Origin: Ensifer sp. LCM 4579
Lineage (GTDB): Bacteria > Pseudomonadota > Alphaproteobacteria > Rhizobiales > Rhizobiaceae
Direction of reading: 5' to 3'
Length of the DNA stretch: 64,000 bases
Assembly (NCBI RefSeq): GCF_001854885.1
Contig: NZ_MDDV01000009.1
Span: forward strand, 24,556 to 88,555
A program made the position numbers and the translations under genes. Positions 25,908-33,652 of this stretch are shown piece by piece. Numbering within the stretch: position 1 is the stretch's first letter; each line of letters starts with the position of its first letter. The notes beneath the pieces were generated by a model that worked only from the letters and a program-made list of their open reading frames with translations, was not told the origin of the DNA and did no database searches.

Positions 25908-26309
25908 TCAGCGCCAGGCACCCGACCAGTAGCGGTCCTTCAGATCGCCGAGGCGATCTTCGATATTGGCGATGATGTCCTCCATGCGCGAGGACCGCCG
26001 CGAGGGCCAGTAGGGGCGGGCGGTGGCTGCCAAGACCAGCGCGACGAGCCCGACAACCGCAAGCGCGGTCCAGGCGGGATGCTCGCGTGCCACGGCGCCG
26101 GCCCGGCGGCTCGTATCCATGACCGTGTTCGTGACCGCCCTGCCGGAGGTAATGCCCATTTCGGTGAGCGTGTCCTTCAAGGCATTGACCTGTTCGCGAA
26201 GCGAGCGGACTTGCTCCTCGACGCTTTGCTCCGGAACGCCGACCTTTCCCGATTTCGGGTCGATGACGCCGCGCGGAACGGCGGAACCGAGCGATCTGTT
26301 CTGTGCCAT
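25908..26309 (-). CDS. Small membrane-anchored protein (YqjD/ElaB-like layout)
   Basis: 133-residue protein. A soluble N-terminal half contains a coiled-coil-like stretch (VEEQVRSLREQVNALKDTLT, about 40-65) and is followed by one membrane segment at about 90-108 (AWTALAVVGLVALVLAATAR) and a short basic/acidic tail (EDIIANIEDRLGDLKDRYW). YqjD/ElaB-type proteins with this layout associate with ribosomes or membranes under stress, but similarity here is by architecture only. The start at 26309 has GGAGG seven bases upstream. A GGAAC-N17-CGTT element precedes it, pointing to the general stress response. Confidence 0.75.
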   Translation of the reverse strand: MAQNRSLGSAVPRGVIDPKSGKVGVPEQSVEEQVRSLREQVNALKDTLTEMGITSGRAVTNTVMDTSRRAGAVAREHPAWTALAVVGLVALVLAATARPYWPSRRSSRMEDIIANIEDRLGDLKDRYWSGAWR

Positions 26310-26361
26310 TTGCTGATCCTCCATCAATTGCATGTTCGGTTGGGCGACTGTCCGGGAGGGA

Positions 26362-26387
26362 AACGGCAGGTTGGCTTGCTGGGTTCC
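26362..26387 (-). promoter_or_regulatory. EcfG/RpoE2-type promoter upstream of the 26309 gene
   Basis: Minus-strand GGAAC (26387-26383), 17-base spacer, CGTT (26365-26362). This matches the general-stress ECF promoter form of alphaproteobacteria (GGAAC-N16/17-CGTT) and lies about 50 bases before the ATG. Confidence 0.6.
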
Positions 26388-26434
26388 GTTCTTGGGCAAC
26401 GCTCCTTCAGGGGAGATGCTCGAAAAAGGCCGCA

Positions 26435-27811
26435 TCACATCTCGCCGGAACTGGCGGCGGACGGATCAGATCGCTGGCGGCAGCCAGTCTCCCGATCGGC
26501 CATCGCCTCCAGATAGCCCGCGGCCCCGGAACGCTTCATGGCCACGAAGCCGCGATATCTCCTGCGGACGTCGCCAAGGTCTTCCGCATTGGCGATCGTC
26601 CGGCATGCATCCTCCATCACGAGATCGGCGTGGCGCTCAAGCGTCGCGACACGGTTCGGTTGACGCTCGCAACTGACGACGGCCGTCAAAACATCGAGAA
26701 TCCTGATCAATACGGCAGTGCTACCCAACCCGCTTTGCCGGATCATGTGAAACATGACGTCGACAAGCCCCTCATAATCCACCGCCGGCATGACCAGGCC
26801 CGCCTTGCCGTCGTGGAGGACGACACCGCTCGGCAGACGCAATGGCGCCAGATCGCACAGAGCTGCGCCGAGGCGGTCGATAACGCTGATCGCCGTGTGA
26901 GGGTCGTTCACGCCCGGCGAGAGGGCACGAATCGCGACTTCGACAAGCTGTCTTATCGCGAATTCGATATCGTCGGCGCCGCTGCGGTCCCAACCGAGCG
27001 CGGTGGCGCTGCGGATTGCCTCTTCGACACCGTCGACCGGCGGTTTGACAAGGGCGATCGGTGCCCCGGGGAATACGCGATCACCGGGCCTGACGAGCAA
27101 ACGGATGGCTGCGTGCCTGTCTGCTGCCCATTTTGCCAGGCTGGACTGATCAAGCTGCTGAAGATAGCCGCGCCGCTGATCGACGACGGGGACGGCATCG
27201 CGCCAAAAAACCGGCGGTGGCGGTCGAGACTGCGGCCCATCGGCGGACAGGCCGTCGATCGCACGGCTGACATCACCGCTCACCAGGTCGATCACCGTGT
27301 CGACATTGATCCGCCCCGCCATATGGCCGACGAAATACACCAGCATTGCGACGCAGACGAAAGCGAGGCCGACGCCGACCGTAAGGGCGAGATGCGGAAC
27401 GAAGGCACCCTCGGCCTCGGTGCGGACCGTCCTGAGCACCATCAGGGCGTAGGAGAAGGTGCCGAGAAATGCCCCCAGGACCGTCTGGTTGCCGCGGTCT
27501 CTCGTGAAGTTGTGCAACAGCCGCGGGCCCATCTGCTGGGCCGCCAGTGAAAGTGCCGCGATGGTAATGGTAAAGACGGTGCCGGCAATGCCGATCGTCG
27601 TGGAGGCGACCGCACCCAACAGCGTGCGGGCGCCTTCCGCCCCGCCATTGTAGAGCCAGGCGCTTTCGACCATCCATTGAGGAACGGCGCCGCTCTGGTC
27701 GAGACGGACCAGCATCAAAGCGAGAAGAACTCCACCGGCGGTGAGGATCGCCGGGAGGATCCAAAAGCTCTCGTCGATCGCCGCGAGAGCCTGGTTGAGG
27801 CGTGCCTTCAC
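26435..27811 (-). CDS. DUF2254 family membrane protein
   Basis: 458-residue inner-membrane protein. Four hydrophobic spans sit in the first 200 residues (WILPAILTAGGVLLALMLVR; TTIGIAGTVFTITIAALSLA; LGTFSYALMVL; VGLAFVCVAMLVYFVGHMAG), followed by a long soluble domain with DUF2254 features (SSLAKWAADRHAAIRLLVRP; VEVAIRALSPGVNDPHTAI). Function unknown. The GTG at 27811 is taken as the start because GGAGG lies a few bases upstream; the open frame to 27955 covers the promoter. A GGAAC-N17-GGTT element lies 55-80 bases upstream. Confidence 0.8.
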   Translation of the reverse strand: MKARLNQALAAIDESFWILPAILTAGGVLLALMLVRLDQSGAVPQWMVESAWLYNGGAEGARTLLGAVASTTIGIAGTVFTITIAALSLAAQQMGPRLLHNFTRDRGNQTVLGAFLGTFSYALMVLRTVRTEAEGAFVPHLALTVGVGLAFVCVAMLVYFVGHMAGRINVDTVIDLVSGDVSRAIDGLSADGPQSRPPPPVFWRDAVPVVDQRRGYLQQLDQSSLAKWAADRHAAIRLLVRPGDRVFPGAPIALVKPPVDGVEEAIRSATALGWDRSGADDIEFAIRQLVEVAIRALSPGVNDPHTAISVIDRLGAALCDLAPLRLPSGVVLHDGKAGLVMPAVDYEGLVDVMFHMIRQSGLGSTAVLIRILDVLTAVVSCERQPNRVATLERHADLVMEDACRTIANAEDLGDVRRRYRGFVAMKRSGAAGYLEAMADRETGCRQRSDPSAASSGEM

Positions 27812-27865
27812 GAGGAGACCTCCACGAAGCCCCGGACGACGGGCATGCAATGATCTCGCAAGGCT

Positions 27866-27891
27866 AACCCCAAAGACGGTCTGGTAGTTCC
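27866..27891 (-). promoter_or_regulatory. EcfG/RpoE2-type promoter upstream of the DUF2254 gene
   Basis: Minus-strand GGAAC (27891-27887), 17-base spacer, GGTT (27869-27866), about 55 bases before the proposed GTG start. Confidence 0.5.
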
Positions 27892-28119
27892 CCTGTGGGC
27901 CGTGCGGTTGGTTCCGCGGGTGCCAAGCACCGGCGGCCGATCGCGCCTTTATCACGCAAGGCGGACCCGCTTCGTGGTCCCGTCGCTCACGGACGGGGCC
28001 GTTCCGCCACTGTCTTCTCCAGCGCCGTGGACGGTCTCGCTTGCAAGTGGCCTGCGACGACCTCCTATGGCAAGCGATGCCGGTGGGGCCGTCCGCCCCA
28101 ACGCTTTTGCGGAATCCGC
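27892..28119. other. Intergenic region between FKBP and DUF2254 genes
   Basis: The gap between the FKBP stop (28120) and the DUF2254 start (27811) is about 308 bases. Apart from the stress-type promoter at 27866-27891 I see no gene, convincing terminator or repeat. Open frames crossing it have no recognisable sequence. Confidence 0.4.
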
Positions 28120-28548
28120 TCAGCCATTGACGACTTCGACGACGGTGACGTCGAAGACGAGGTCCTGGCCCGCGAGCGGGTGATTGGCATCCAGCGTCAC
28201 CTGGTTCTCGTCGAGGCCGATGACGGTAACGGCCATCTGCTGGCCGTCCGGGCCGGTCCCCTGCAGTCTCGTTCCGACCGCGACGCCTTCGGGCACCACC
28301 GAACGCGGCATCGTCTGCACTTTGGCGTCGTCGTGCGGGCCGTAGGCTTCCTGTGCCGGAACGGTGACGGTAGTCGTTTCTCCGACTTCCATTCCGCTGA
28401 TTTCGCGGTCGAGACCGGGAATGATCTGACCCGCGCCGACCTTAAGCTCCAGCGGCTCCCGGCCTTGCGAAGAGTCGACCGCGGAGCCGTCCGCCAGCAT
28501 GGCGGTGTAGTGAATGCGAACCACGTCGCCGTTCTTGACTTCGGTCAT
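28120..28548 (-). CDS. FKBP-type peptidyl-prolyl cis-trans isomerase (SlyD-like)
   Basis: 142-residue isomerase/chaperone. The FKBP core is split by an insert-in-flap domain: VVRIHYTAMLADGSAVDSSQ and IIPGLDREISGMEVGETTTV before it, YGPHDDAKVQTMPRSVVPEG within the flap region, and NHPLAGQDLVFDVTVVEVV at the end. This is the SlyD layout but without its histidine-rich tail. No signal peptide is seen, so it is cytoplasmic. The start at 28548 (MTEVKNGDVV) is favoured over the longer frame because the family begins there. Confidence 0.93.
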   Translation of the reverse strand: MTEVKNGDVVRIHYTAMLADGSAVDSSQGREPLELKVGAGQIIPGLDREISGMEVGETTTVTVPAQEAYGPHDDAKVQTMPRSVVPEGVAVGTRLQGTGPDGQQMAVTVIGLDENQVTLDANHPLAGQDLVFDVTVVEVVNG

Positions 28549-28639
28549 TGCTTGCTCTCGACTTGTGCTTGAGGGAAATTTCGGTCGCGGGCCCATGAGG
28601 CCTTTGCGCCGGGCGAGATGCCGGTCCTGCCGACATCCT

Positions 28640-28737
28640 GCGCATCGCCCGAAAATCGAATTTCGGAAAGCTCAATGCGCAGATTCAAAGTGTTACAGCG
28701 ACCTTTGCGCGTCTCATAAAGACGCGCGGCGCTGTAA
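28640..28737. repeat. Rhizobial RIME plus A-box palindromic repeat
   Basis: RIME-like palindrome at 28640-28680 (GCGCATCGCCCGAAAAT with ATTTCGGAAAGCTCAATGCG), then an A-box hairpin at 28693-28737 (TTACAGCG..TTTGCGCGTCT / AGACGCGCGGCGCTGTAA). It sits between the divergent FKBP and phospholipase D genes. Confidence 0.8.
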
Positions 28738-28793
28738 TGTCAGCGGGAATCTAGGGCGCCGACGACAGATTTAAACCGCTGACGATAGGGAAG

Positions 28794-30485
28794 GTGCGGC
28801 GATCCCCCGCTTGGCGGACCGCTTCTCGGGTGAGCTTCTTGCGGCCGCGGGAACAATTTTCGGCCGAAAGGGATTCCTCCGCCAGTTGCCACCTGGGACA
28901 TCAAAGCTTGGCTTGGAAAACGATATTTGCCGGAAAGTCGCGGCCATGGCGGCGAGCAGGCCGGCCGATCATCAAGGAAGCGGAGAACGTCTGGCGCAGC
29001 GTGGCTGCAGAGCGCGTGGGCTTCTTGATCGATGCCGCCGCCTATTACGCATGCGTCGCGCGCGTCATGGAGCAGGCGGAGGAGCAGATCTGGATCACCG
29101 GATGGGACTTCGATCCTCGCATCAGGCTGCGACCCGAAGATTCGCAGTCGGAGGCGCTCGGGGCATTCCTGGAGCGGCTCGCGGGGCAAAAACCGAAGGT
29201 GAGAATCCGGATTCTCATCTGGGCGATGGGACCGATCTATTCGGGAAAGTCCTTGCGGCTGTTTCGCCGGCAGAAATGGGCGGCACATCCGCAGATCGAG
29301 CTCCGCTTTGCAAACCATCGGGCATTTCGCGGCTCGCATCATCAGAAACTCGTTTCGATTGACGACCGCGTCGCTTTCGTCGGCGGCATCGACCTTACCG
29401 CGCGCCGCTGGGACAGGCCGGATCACCTGGCAGAAGACGATCTCAGACGCGATCCGGATGGAAAGCCCTACGACCCGGTGCATGATATCCAGATGGTGCT
29501 GGAGGGTGCGGCAAGCCGGGCCATCGGGGACCTCTGCCGCGCGCGCTGGAAATCGTCGGTCGGGGAAGAGATAAGCCCTCCGACGCCGCAGGCCGCCGCG
29601 TGGCCGGCCGGCACCGTGCCGGTCCTGACGGATTGCCGGATCGCGATTGCGCGCACCGAGCCGGAATACGGCGACCGCCGGGGGCGGCAGGAGGCCGTAA
29701 GGCTGACCCTGGATGCGCTCAGCAGCGCGAGCCGCCACATCTATATCGAGAACCAGTATTTCGCTTCGAAAAGGATCGGCGCGCTGCTCTGCCGGCGCCT
29801 GCAGGAGCCGGATGGCCCGGAAATCGTCGTGGTCACCACCTTCAGTTCGCACGGCATTCTGGAAAGACTGTTCATGGGGATCAACCGCGACCGCCTTGTC
29901 CGGCGGCTCAAGCAGGCCGACCGCCATGGCAGGCTGCGGGTGGTTTATCCTGTCGTCCCTGCAGCGGATGGCTCCGAACAGGAAGTGATCATCCATTCCA
30001 AGCTCGTCGTCATCGACGAGCGGTTCCTTCGCGTCGGCTCGTCGAATTTCAACAACCGCTCGGAAGGGCTCGATACGGAATGCGACGTTGCCGTCGAAGC
30101 CGCGAGCGATCAGCAATGCGCGGCGATCCAGCAGATTCGCAACGGCCTTCTGGCGGAACATCTCGACGTCGACCCGGCGGACGTCGACGCCACGGTGCGG
30201 GAGACCGGTTCCCTGGTCGCCGTCATCGACAGGCTGAACGTGAACAGGCGCGGTCTGCGGCCCTTCGACGGACTGAAGGAGGACGGGGCGACTTCGCTTG
30301 TCTGGGGCACGGACATCGTCGACCCACGCCGGCCGGTCAGGCCGATCCACGATACGCTCGTCCTCGTGCGGCGCTGGGGCGGTCAGCTTTTCGCCTTGCT
30401 GGCGAGGCTTTTCGCCTCGTCGAAACGAAGAAACTCCGCGATTGAAAGCGAGATCAAGCCGAGCGGCAGCGGCAGGAAAAAGTAG
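28794..30485 (+). CDS. Phospholipase D-family protein (ClsB/cardiolipin synthase-like)
   Basis: Up to 563 residues with two HKD catalytic motifs: GSHHQKLVSID (about 181-190) and IIHSKLVVIDERFLRVGSSN (about 398-417). The conserved N-terminal segment AEEQIWITGWDFDPRI lies near 95-110. Such enzymes transfer phosphatidyl groups (cardiolipin synthesis) or hydrolyse phospholipids at the inner membrane. The start is uncertain: no ATG suits, and the family-like sequence begins near residue 58, so initiation at GTG 28794 or an internal TTG near 28909 is possible. The 3' end overlaps the convergent ybhN-like gene by 103 bases. Its trio with ybhN- and ybhP-like genes parallels the E. coli ybhP-clsB-ybhN locus. 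Confidence 0.88.
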   Translation: MRRSPAWRTASRVSFLRPREQFSAERDSSASCHLGHQSLAWKTIFAGKSRPWRRAGRPIIKEAENVWRSVAAERVGFLIDAAAYYACVARVMEQAEEQIWITGWDFDPRIRLRPEDSQSEALGAFLERLAGQKPKVRIRILIWAMGPIYSGKSLRLFRRQKWAAHPQIELRFANHRAFRGSHHQKLVSIDDRVAFVGGIDLTARRWDRPDHLAEDDLRRDPDGKPYDPVHDIQMVLEGAASRAIGDLCRARWKSSVGEEISPPTPQAAAWPAGTVPVLTDCRIAIARTEPEYGDRRGRQEAVRLTLDALSSASRHIYIENQYFASKRIGALLCRRLQEPDGPEIVVVTTFSSHGILERLFMGINRDRLVRRLKQADRHGRLRVVYPVVPAADGSEQEVIIHSKLVVIDERFLRVGSSNFNNRSEGLDTECDVAVEAASDQQCAAIQQIRNGLLAEHLDVDPADVDATVRETGSLVAVIDRLNVNRRGLRPFDGLKEDGATSLVWGTDIVDPRRPVRPIHDTLVLVRRWGGQLFALLARLFASSKRRNSAIESEIKPSGSGRKK

Positions 30486-31321
30486 ATCGCCCGGAATGCG
30501 ATCAGCGCCCCGATATTGGCGGTCTGGCCGAGCAGAAAGGCGATGGTCGCTTCGAGCACGCCTATCCCCCCAGGGACGTGGCTGACAAGGGCCGCGACAT
30601 TGGCGCCGACATAGGCGGTCGCGGTCTCGAGGAAGGCCGGCGTCCCGAATGCCAGCACCAGTTGATGCAGGCACGCGCTGACGCAGAGGAAATTGGCCGT
30701 GCCGACGACCACCTGACCGGCTGCAAGCGGCAGGGAGGGCATTTCGAAGGTCCATTGGAAAAGACGCACCGATCCCCGAAGCAAGCCCGCAAGGATCACA
30801 TAGCCGAGCGACCCCGCCAGGCAAGTGATGCCGAGCAGAAGGGCCCCGGTTCGCGACAGCCCGATGATCCGCGCCGCGCTCTCCGGCACGACGAGACAGC
30901 AAAGGCCGGCCAGGGTGGCAAGGCCGAGGCCGACGGTAACGGCGCAGAACAGGATGATTTTTGCCACCTCCTCGCCGCTGAAACCCCAATGTGAATAGAA
31001 GCGGTACCGAATGGCTCCGCTGCTCAAGGCCGCCACCCCGACATTGTGGCCGATCGCGAGGCTGGTGAAGGAAGTGATGGCCACCCGGCGGTAGGCGAGC
31101 CTTTGCCCGACATAGCGAACCGCAAGCGTGTCGAACAGCGTGAGACAGAAATAGGAGAGACAGACGAAACCGATACCGGCGAGCAGATGGCCGAGGGGGA
31201 TCTGCAGGATCACATCCAGGATTTCGCCGAAGGTGTATCGGCTGAGCGCCCGGTATATCAGCCAGCCGGCGACGCCGATGGCGGTGAATATGAACAGACG
31301 CGCAATAATCTTCTTCGGCAA
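30383..31321 (-). CDS. YbhN/UPF0104-type membrane protein (lysylphosphatidylglycerol synthase TM family)
   Basis: 312-residue polytopic membrane protein with about eight hydrophobic spans. Family segments include YRRVAITSFTSLAIGHNVG, ALSSGAIRYRFYSHWGFSGE and VSHVPGGIGVLEATIAFLLG (the PGGxGxxE motif). It corresponds to the flippase-like membrane half of MprF without the synthase domain. In E. coli, ybhN sits with cardiolipin synthase clsB and ybhP, and here the same three partners are adjacent though on alternating strands. A role in phospholipid handling is therefore likely but unproven. The start MPKKIIARLF at 31321 is 80 bases from the divergent ybhP-like gene. Confidence 0.85.
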   Translation of the reverse strand: MPKKIIARLFIFTAIGVAGWLIYRALSRYTFGEILDVILQIPLGHLLAGIGFVCLSYFCLTLFDTLAVRYVGQRLAYRRVAITSFTSLAIGHNVGVAALSSGAIRYRFYSHWGFSGEEVAKIILFCAVTVGLGLATLAGLCCLVVPESAARIIGLSRTGALLLGITCLAGSLGYVILAGLLRGSVRLFQWTFEMPSLPLAAGQVVVGTANFLCVSACLHQLVLAFGTPAFLETATAYVGANVAALVSHVPGGIGVLEATIAFLLGQTANIGALIAFRAIYFFLPLPLGLISLSIAEFLRFDEAKSLASKAKS

Positions 31322-31400
31322 GGTCCCGTTCCTCGGTCGCGTCCATCGGAACGAAAAGCAGGTCCAGCGTGTTCCCGGATGCGAAAGGGCTGCACCGGGA

Positions 31401-32192
31401 ATGCCTCGAGCTATACGTCTACTGACCTATAACGTTCACAGCTGTTTCGGCACCGACCGTAGGCTCGACCCTGCGCGCATCGGCGAGGTCATCCGCGAAT
31501 GCGCCCCAGACATTATCGCGCTTCAGGAGGTCGACGTCGGCCGCGCGCGCAGCGGCGGGATGGACCAGGCGCAGATGATCGCCGCGCATCTGCGCATGGA
31601 GGCTCAGTTTCATCCGGCTCTCCACCTGGAGGAAGAACGATATGGCGATGCGGTGTTGACCGCCTTGCCGATGCGCCTCGTCAAGGCCGAGGCTCTGCCG
31701 TCGTCCGGCGAGCCCCGAGGCGCGCTCTGGGTCGAGGTCGATATTGGCCATCTCAAACTTCAGGTCATCGTCACCCATCTCGGATTGCGCGGCGCGGAAC
31801 GTATCCGTCAGGCGACGGCGCTGCTCGGTCCCGGCTGGCTTGGAGGAATACGGCAATCGGAATCGCGCGTGGTGCTTGCAGGCGACCTCAACGCGGTTGC
31901 GCGCTCGTCCGCCTACAGGGCTCTTGCCGGACATCTCAGGGACGCCCAGCTTCTTTCGAATGCCAGGCCGCGGCCGACCTTTCCGTCGCGATTGCCGCTT
32001 CTGCGCCTCGATCATGTTTTCGTCGGCGATGGAATAGGCGTGAAAGCCTGCCGGGTGCACGACAGCCCACTGGCGCGCTCGGCCTCCGATCATCTCCCGT
32101 TGCTTGTCGAGCTCGAGCTGCAGCCGCATAGGCGGTCGATCGAGAAGGATATTGTGCCAACCTACGGCAGCGGAGCCCCGCCGCTCCCCTGA
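31401..32192 (+). CDS. Endonuclease/exonuclease/phosphatase-family protein (YbhP-like)
   Basis: 263-residue metal-dependent phosphoesterase. The EEP fold is clear: RLLTYNVHSCFGTD (metal Asn), DIIALQEVDV (metal Glu), TALPMR, VIVTHLGLR (His), VVLAGDLNA (Asp/Asn) and ASDHLPLLVELEL (C-terminal Asp-His pair). The start at 31401 is chosen because the conserved strand begins three codons later; the upstream extension to 31233 lies over the ybhN gene. With ClsB- and YbhN-like neighbours it may process phospholipid headgroups. A general nuclease role cannot be excluded. Confidence 0.88.
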   Translation: MPRAIRLLTYNVHSCFGTDRRLDPARIGEVIRECAPDIIALQEVDVGRARSGGMDQAQMIAAHLRMEAQFHPALHLEEERYGDAVLTALPMRLVKAEALPSSGEPRGALWVEVDIGHLKLQVIVTHLGLRGAERIRQATALLGPGWLGGIRQSESRVVLAGDLNAVARSSAYRALAGHLRDAQLLSNARPRPTFPSRLPLLRLDHVFVGDGIGVKACRVHDSPLARSASDHLPLLVELELQPHRRSIEKDIVPTYGSGAPPLP

Positions 32193-32396
32193 CCTCCCCG
32201 TCAAACGGCCCTGCGTTTGGCGATCAGCCCCGGGCGAGCGGCACTGCCCATCCGTGCAAAGTTGATTGTACGTCCTCTATAGCGCCGGCGGCCGTCCTCG
32301 AGGGCGCTTGATGCAATCGCTCGATATGCGGCCGGCGACGACGCCATCCTCCGACGGCTGAACCGGGATGCCGTGCTTGCGAAAGGCGGCAGTCGC

Positions 32397-33419
32397 TCAG
32401 TTCATCAGATCGTAGGGGATGCGGTAGCCGTTCTCTTCCAGCCAGCCGATCAAAGCCTTTGGCTCGTCGGTCTGGATGATGGTGGCGCCGCGGTCGATCC
32501 AGAAGCCCCAGCTTTCCTGCGGCAGGCCGTCGAGCACGGCACGCTCGTCGCCGCGCCCCCCCGCCAACATGCCCGGCGGGCGGTTGACGATCGGATAGGT
32601 GTTGACCCAGAGGTGCCAGTTGCCGCGGATAGCCTCGGCGCGAGCCTTGGCGGAAAACAGCACGCCGCCGTCCTTCGTCATGGGCGTGCCGTCGGCATGC
32701 CAGTGGACGAGCTCGGCCGCCGGCGCGCCGAAGGTATCGGTCGCCTGGGCCATGAAGCGGGCATCATGTACCGCGTCGTCGGCGAGGATCGGCATGAAGG
32801 TGACATCGGGTCCGATCGCAGCCATCAGCGTCCGGGTGTCGGCGATGCGGCGCTCGTTCCAGAGGTTTTCCTTGATAAGGATCTGGTCGGCCATTCCGAG
32901 GGCGCGCGCCTCGGCGGCGATCTCGGGCAGGACCGCCGCCGTCAGCTTGTTGTCGATATTGACGAGGATCCTGTCCTTCGCCACCAGAAGCGCCTCCGTC
33001 AGGGTCGGAACGGTCTCGTCGGTGACCGTGCCCCGGCCCTCGACGATCAGCCGGCAGTTCTTCAGCTCGGCCACCGTCCGGGTCTTGGTTTCGCCGCGGC
33101 AGGTCGTCGTGCGATCGAGGAAGTCGTCATGCATGAGGACGAAGGTGCCGTCCGCGGATTTGCGCACATCGAGTTCGATCATCTCGGCGCCGAGGGCGAT
33201 GGCATTGCGGATGGCCTCGAGCGAGTTCTCCGCCCGGACCATCCGGCCCTGATCCTTCCAGCCAGTGCGGTGGGCAACGACCATGACGTGGCGCCGCCAG
33301 TCGTTCGCGTGTTTCAGCCGATCGAGGATCTGGGTCGCGCGCGTCGTCTCGGCAGAAAATGCCGGCGGGCAAACGAAGGCGAAAACGAGGGCGGAGAGGA
33401 AGAGAGCTGTCCAGCGCAT
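32397..33419 (-). CDS. Exported glycerophosphodiester phosphodiesterase-family protein
   Basis: 340-residue protein with a signal peptide (ALFLSALVFAFVCPPAFSAE, cleavage after FSA) and a GDPD TIM-barrel: VVAHRTGWKD with AENSLEAIRNAIALGAEMIE (catalytic His and metal Glu), ELDVRKSADGTFVLMHDDFL (second His), DRILVNIDNKL (metal site) and a late IDRGATIIQTDEPKALIGW. It probably hydrolyses glycerophosphodiesters in the periplasm, releasing glycerol-3-phosphate, which fits the adjoining phospholipid genes. A spacer of about 200 bases without visible features separates it from the convergent ybhP-like gene. Confidence 0.9.
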   Translation of the reverse strand: MRWTALFLSALVFAFVCPPAFSAETTRATQILDRLKHANDWRRHVMVVAHRTGWKDQGRMVRAENSLEAIRNAIALGAEMIELDVRKSADGTFVLMHDDFLDRTTTCRGETKTRTVAELKNCRLIVEGRGTVTDETVPTLTEALLVAKDRILVNIDNKLTAAVLPEIAAEARALGMADQILIKENLWNERRIADTRTLMAAIGPDVTFMPILADDAVHDARFMAQATDTFGAPAAELVHWHADGTPMTKDGGVLFSAKARAEAIRGNWHLWVNTYPIVNRPPGMLAGGRGDERAVLDGLPQESWGFWIDRGATIIQTDEPKALIGWLEENGYRIPYDLMN

Positions 33420-33652
33420 GCGATTCGCTCCTGAGCCGATTTCGGTTCTGAAGCGAGTAGGGGCCGGGCGTGACAGCGCCGTGAATCAGCGATGACAGCT
33501 CGATGAAGCCTTTGTATCAGGACGATGACGGGCGAAAGGAGGCAGAGGGGCCGATCAGGCGCCCGGCGGCGGCAGCCGCATCTCGAAGCCGTTGACGTCG
33601 CGACCGGCGCAGCCCGTCGGTCCGGAAGATCGTGGCCCGCGAGCGAGCCGCC

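Noticed and set aside
28740..31346. An 868-codon open frame on the minus strand
   Set aside because: It runs antisense across the phospholipase D gene and in another frame of the ybhN-like gene. The translation has no domain pattern and is Arg/His rich, as expected for a shadow in GC-rich DNA.
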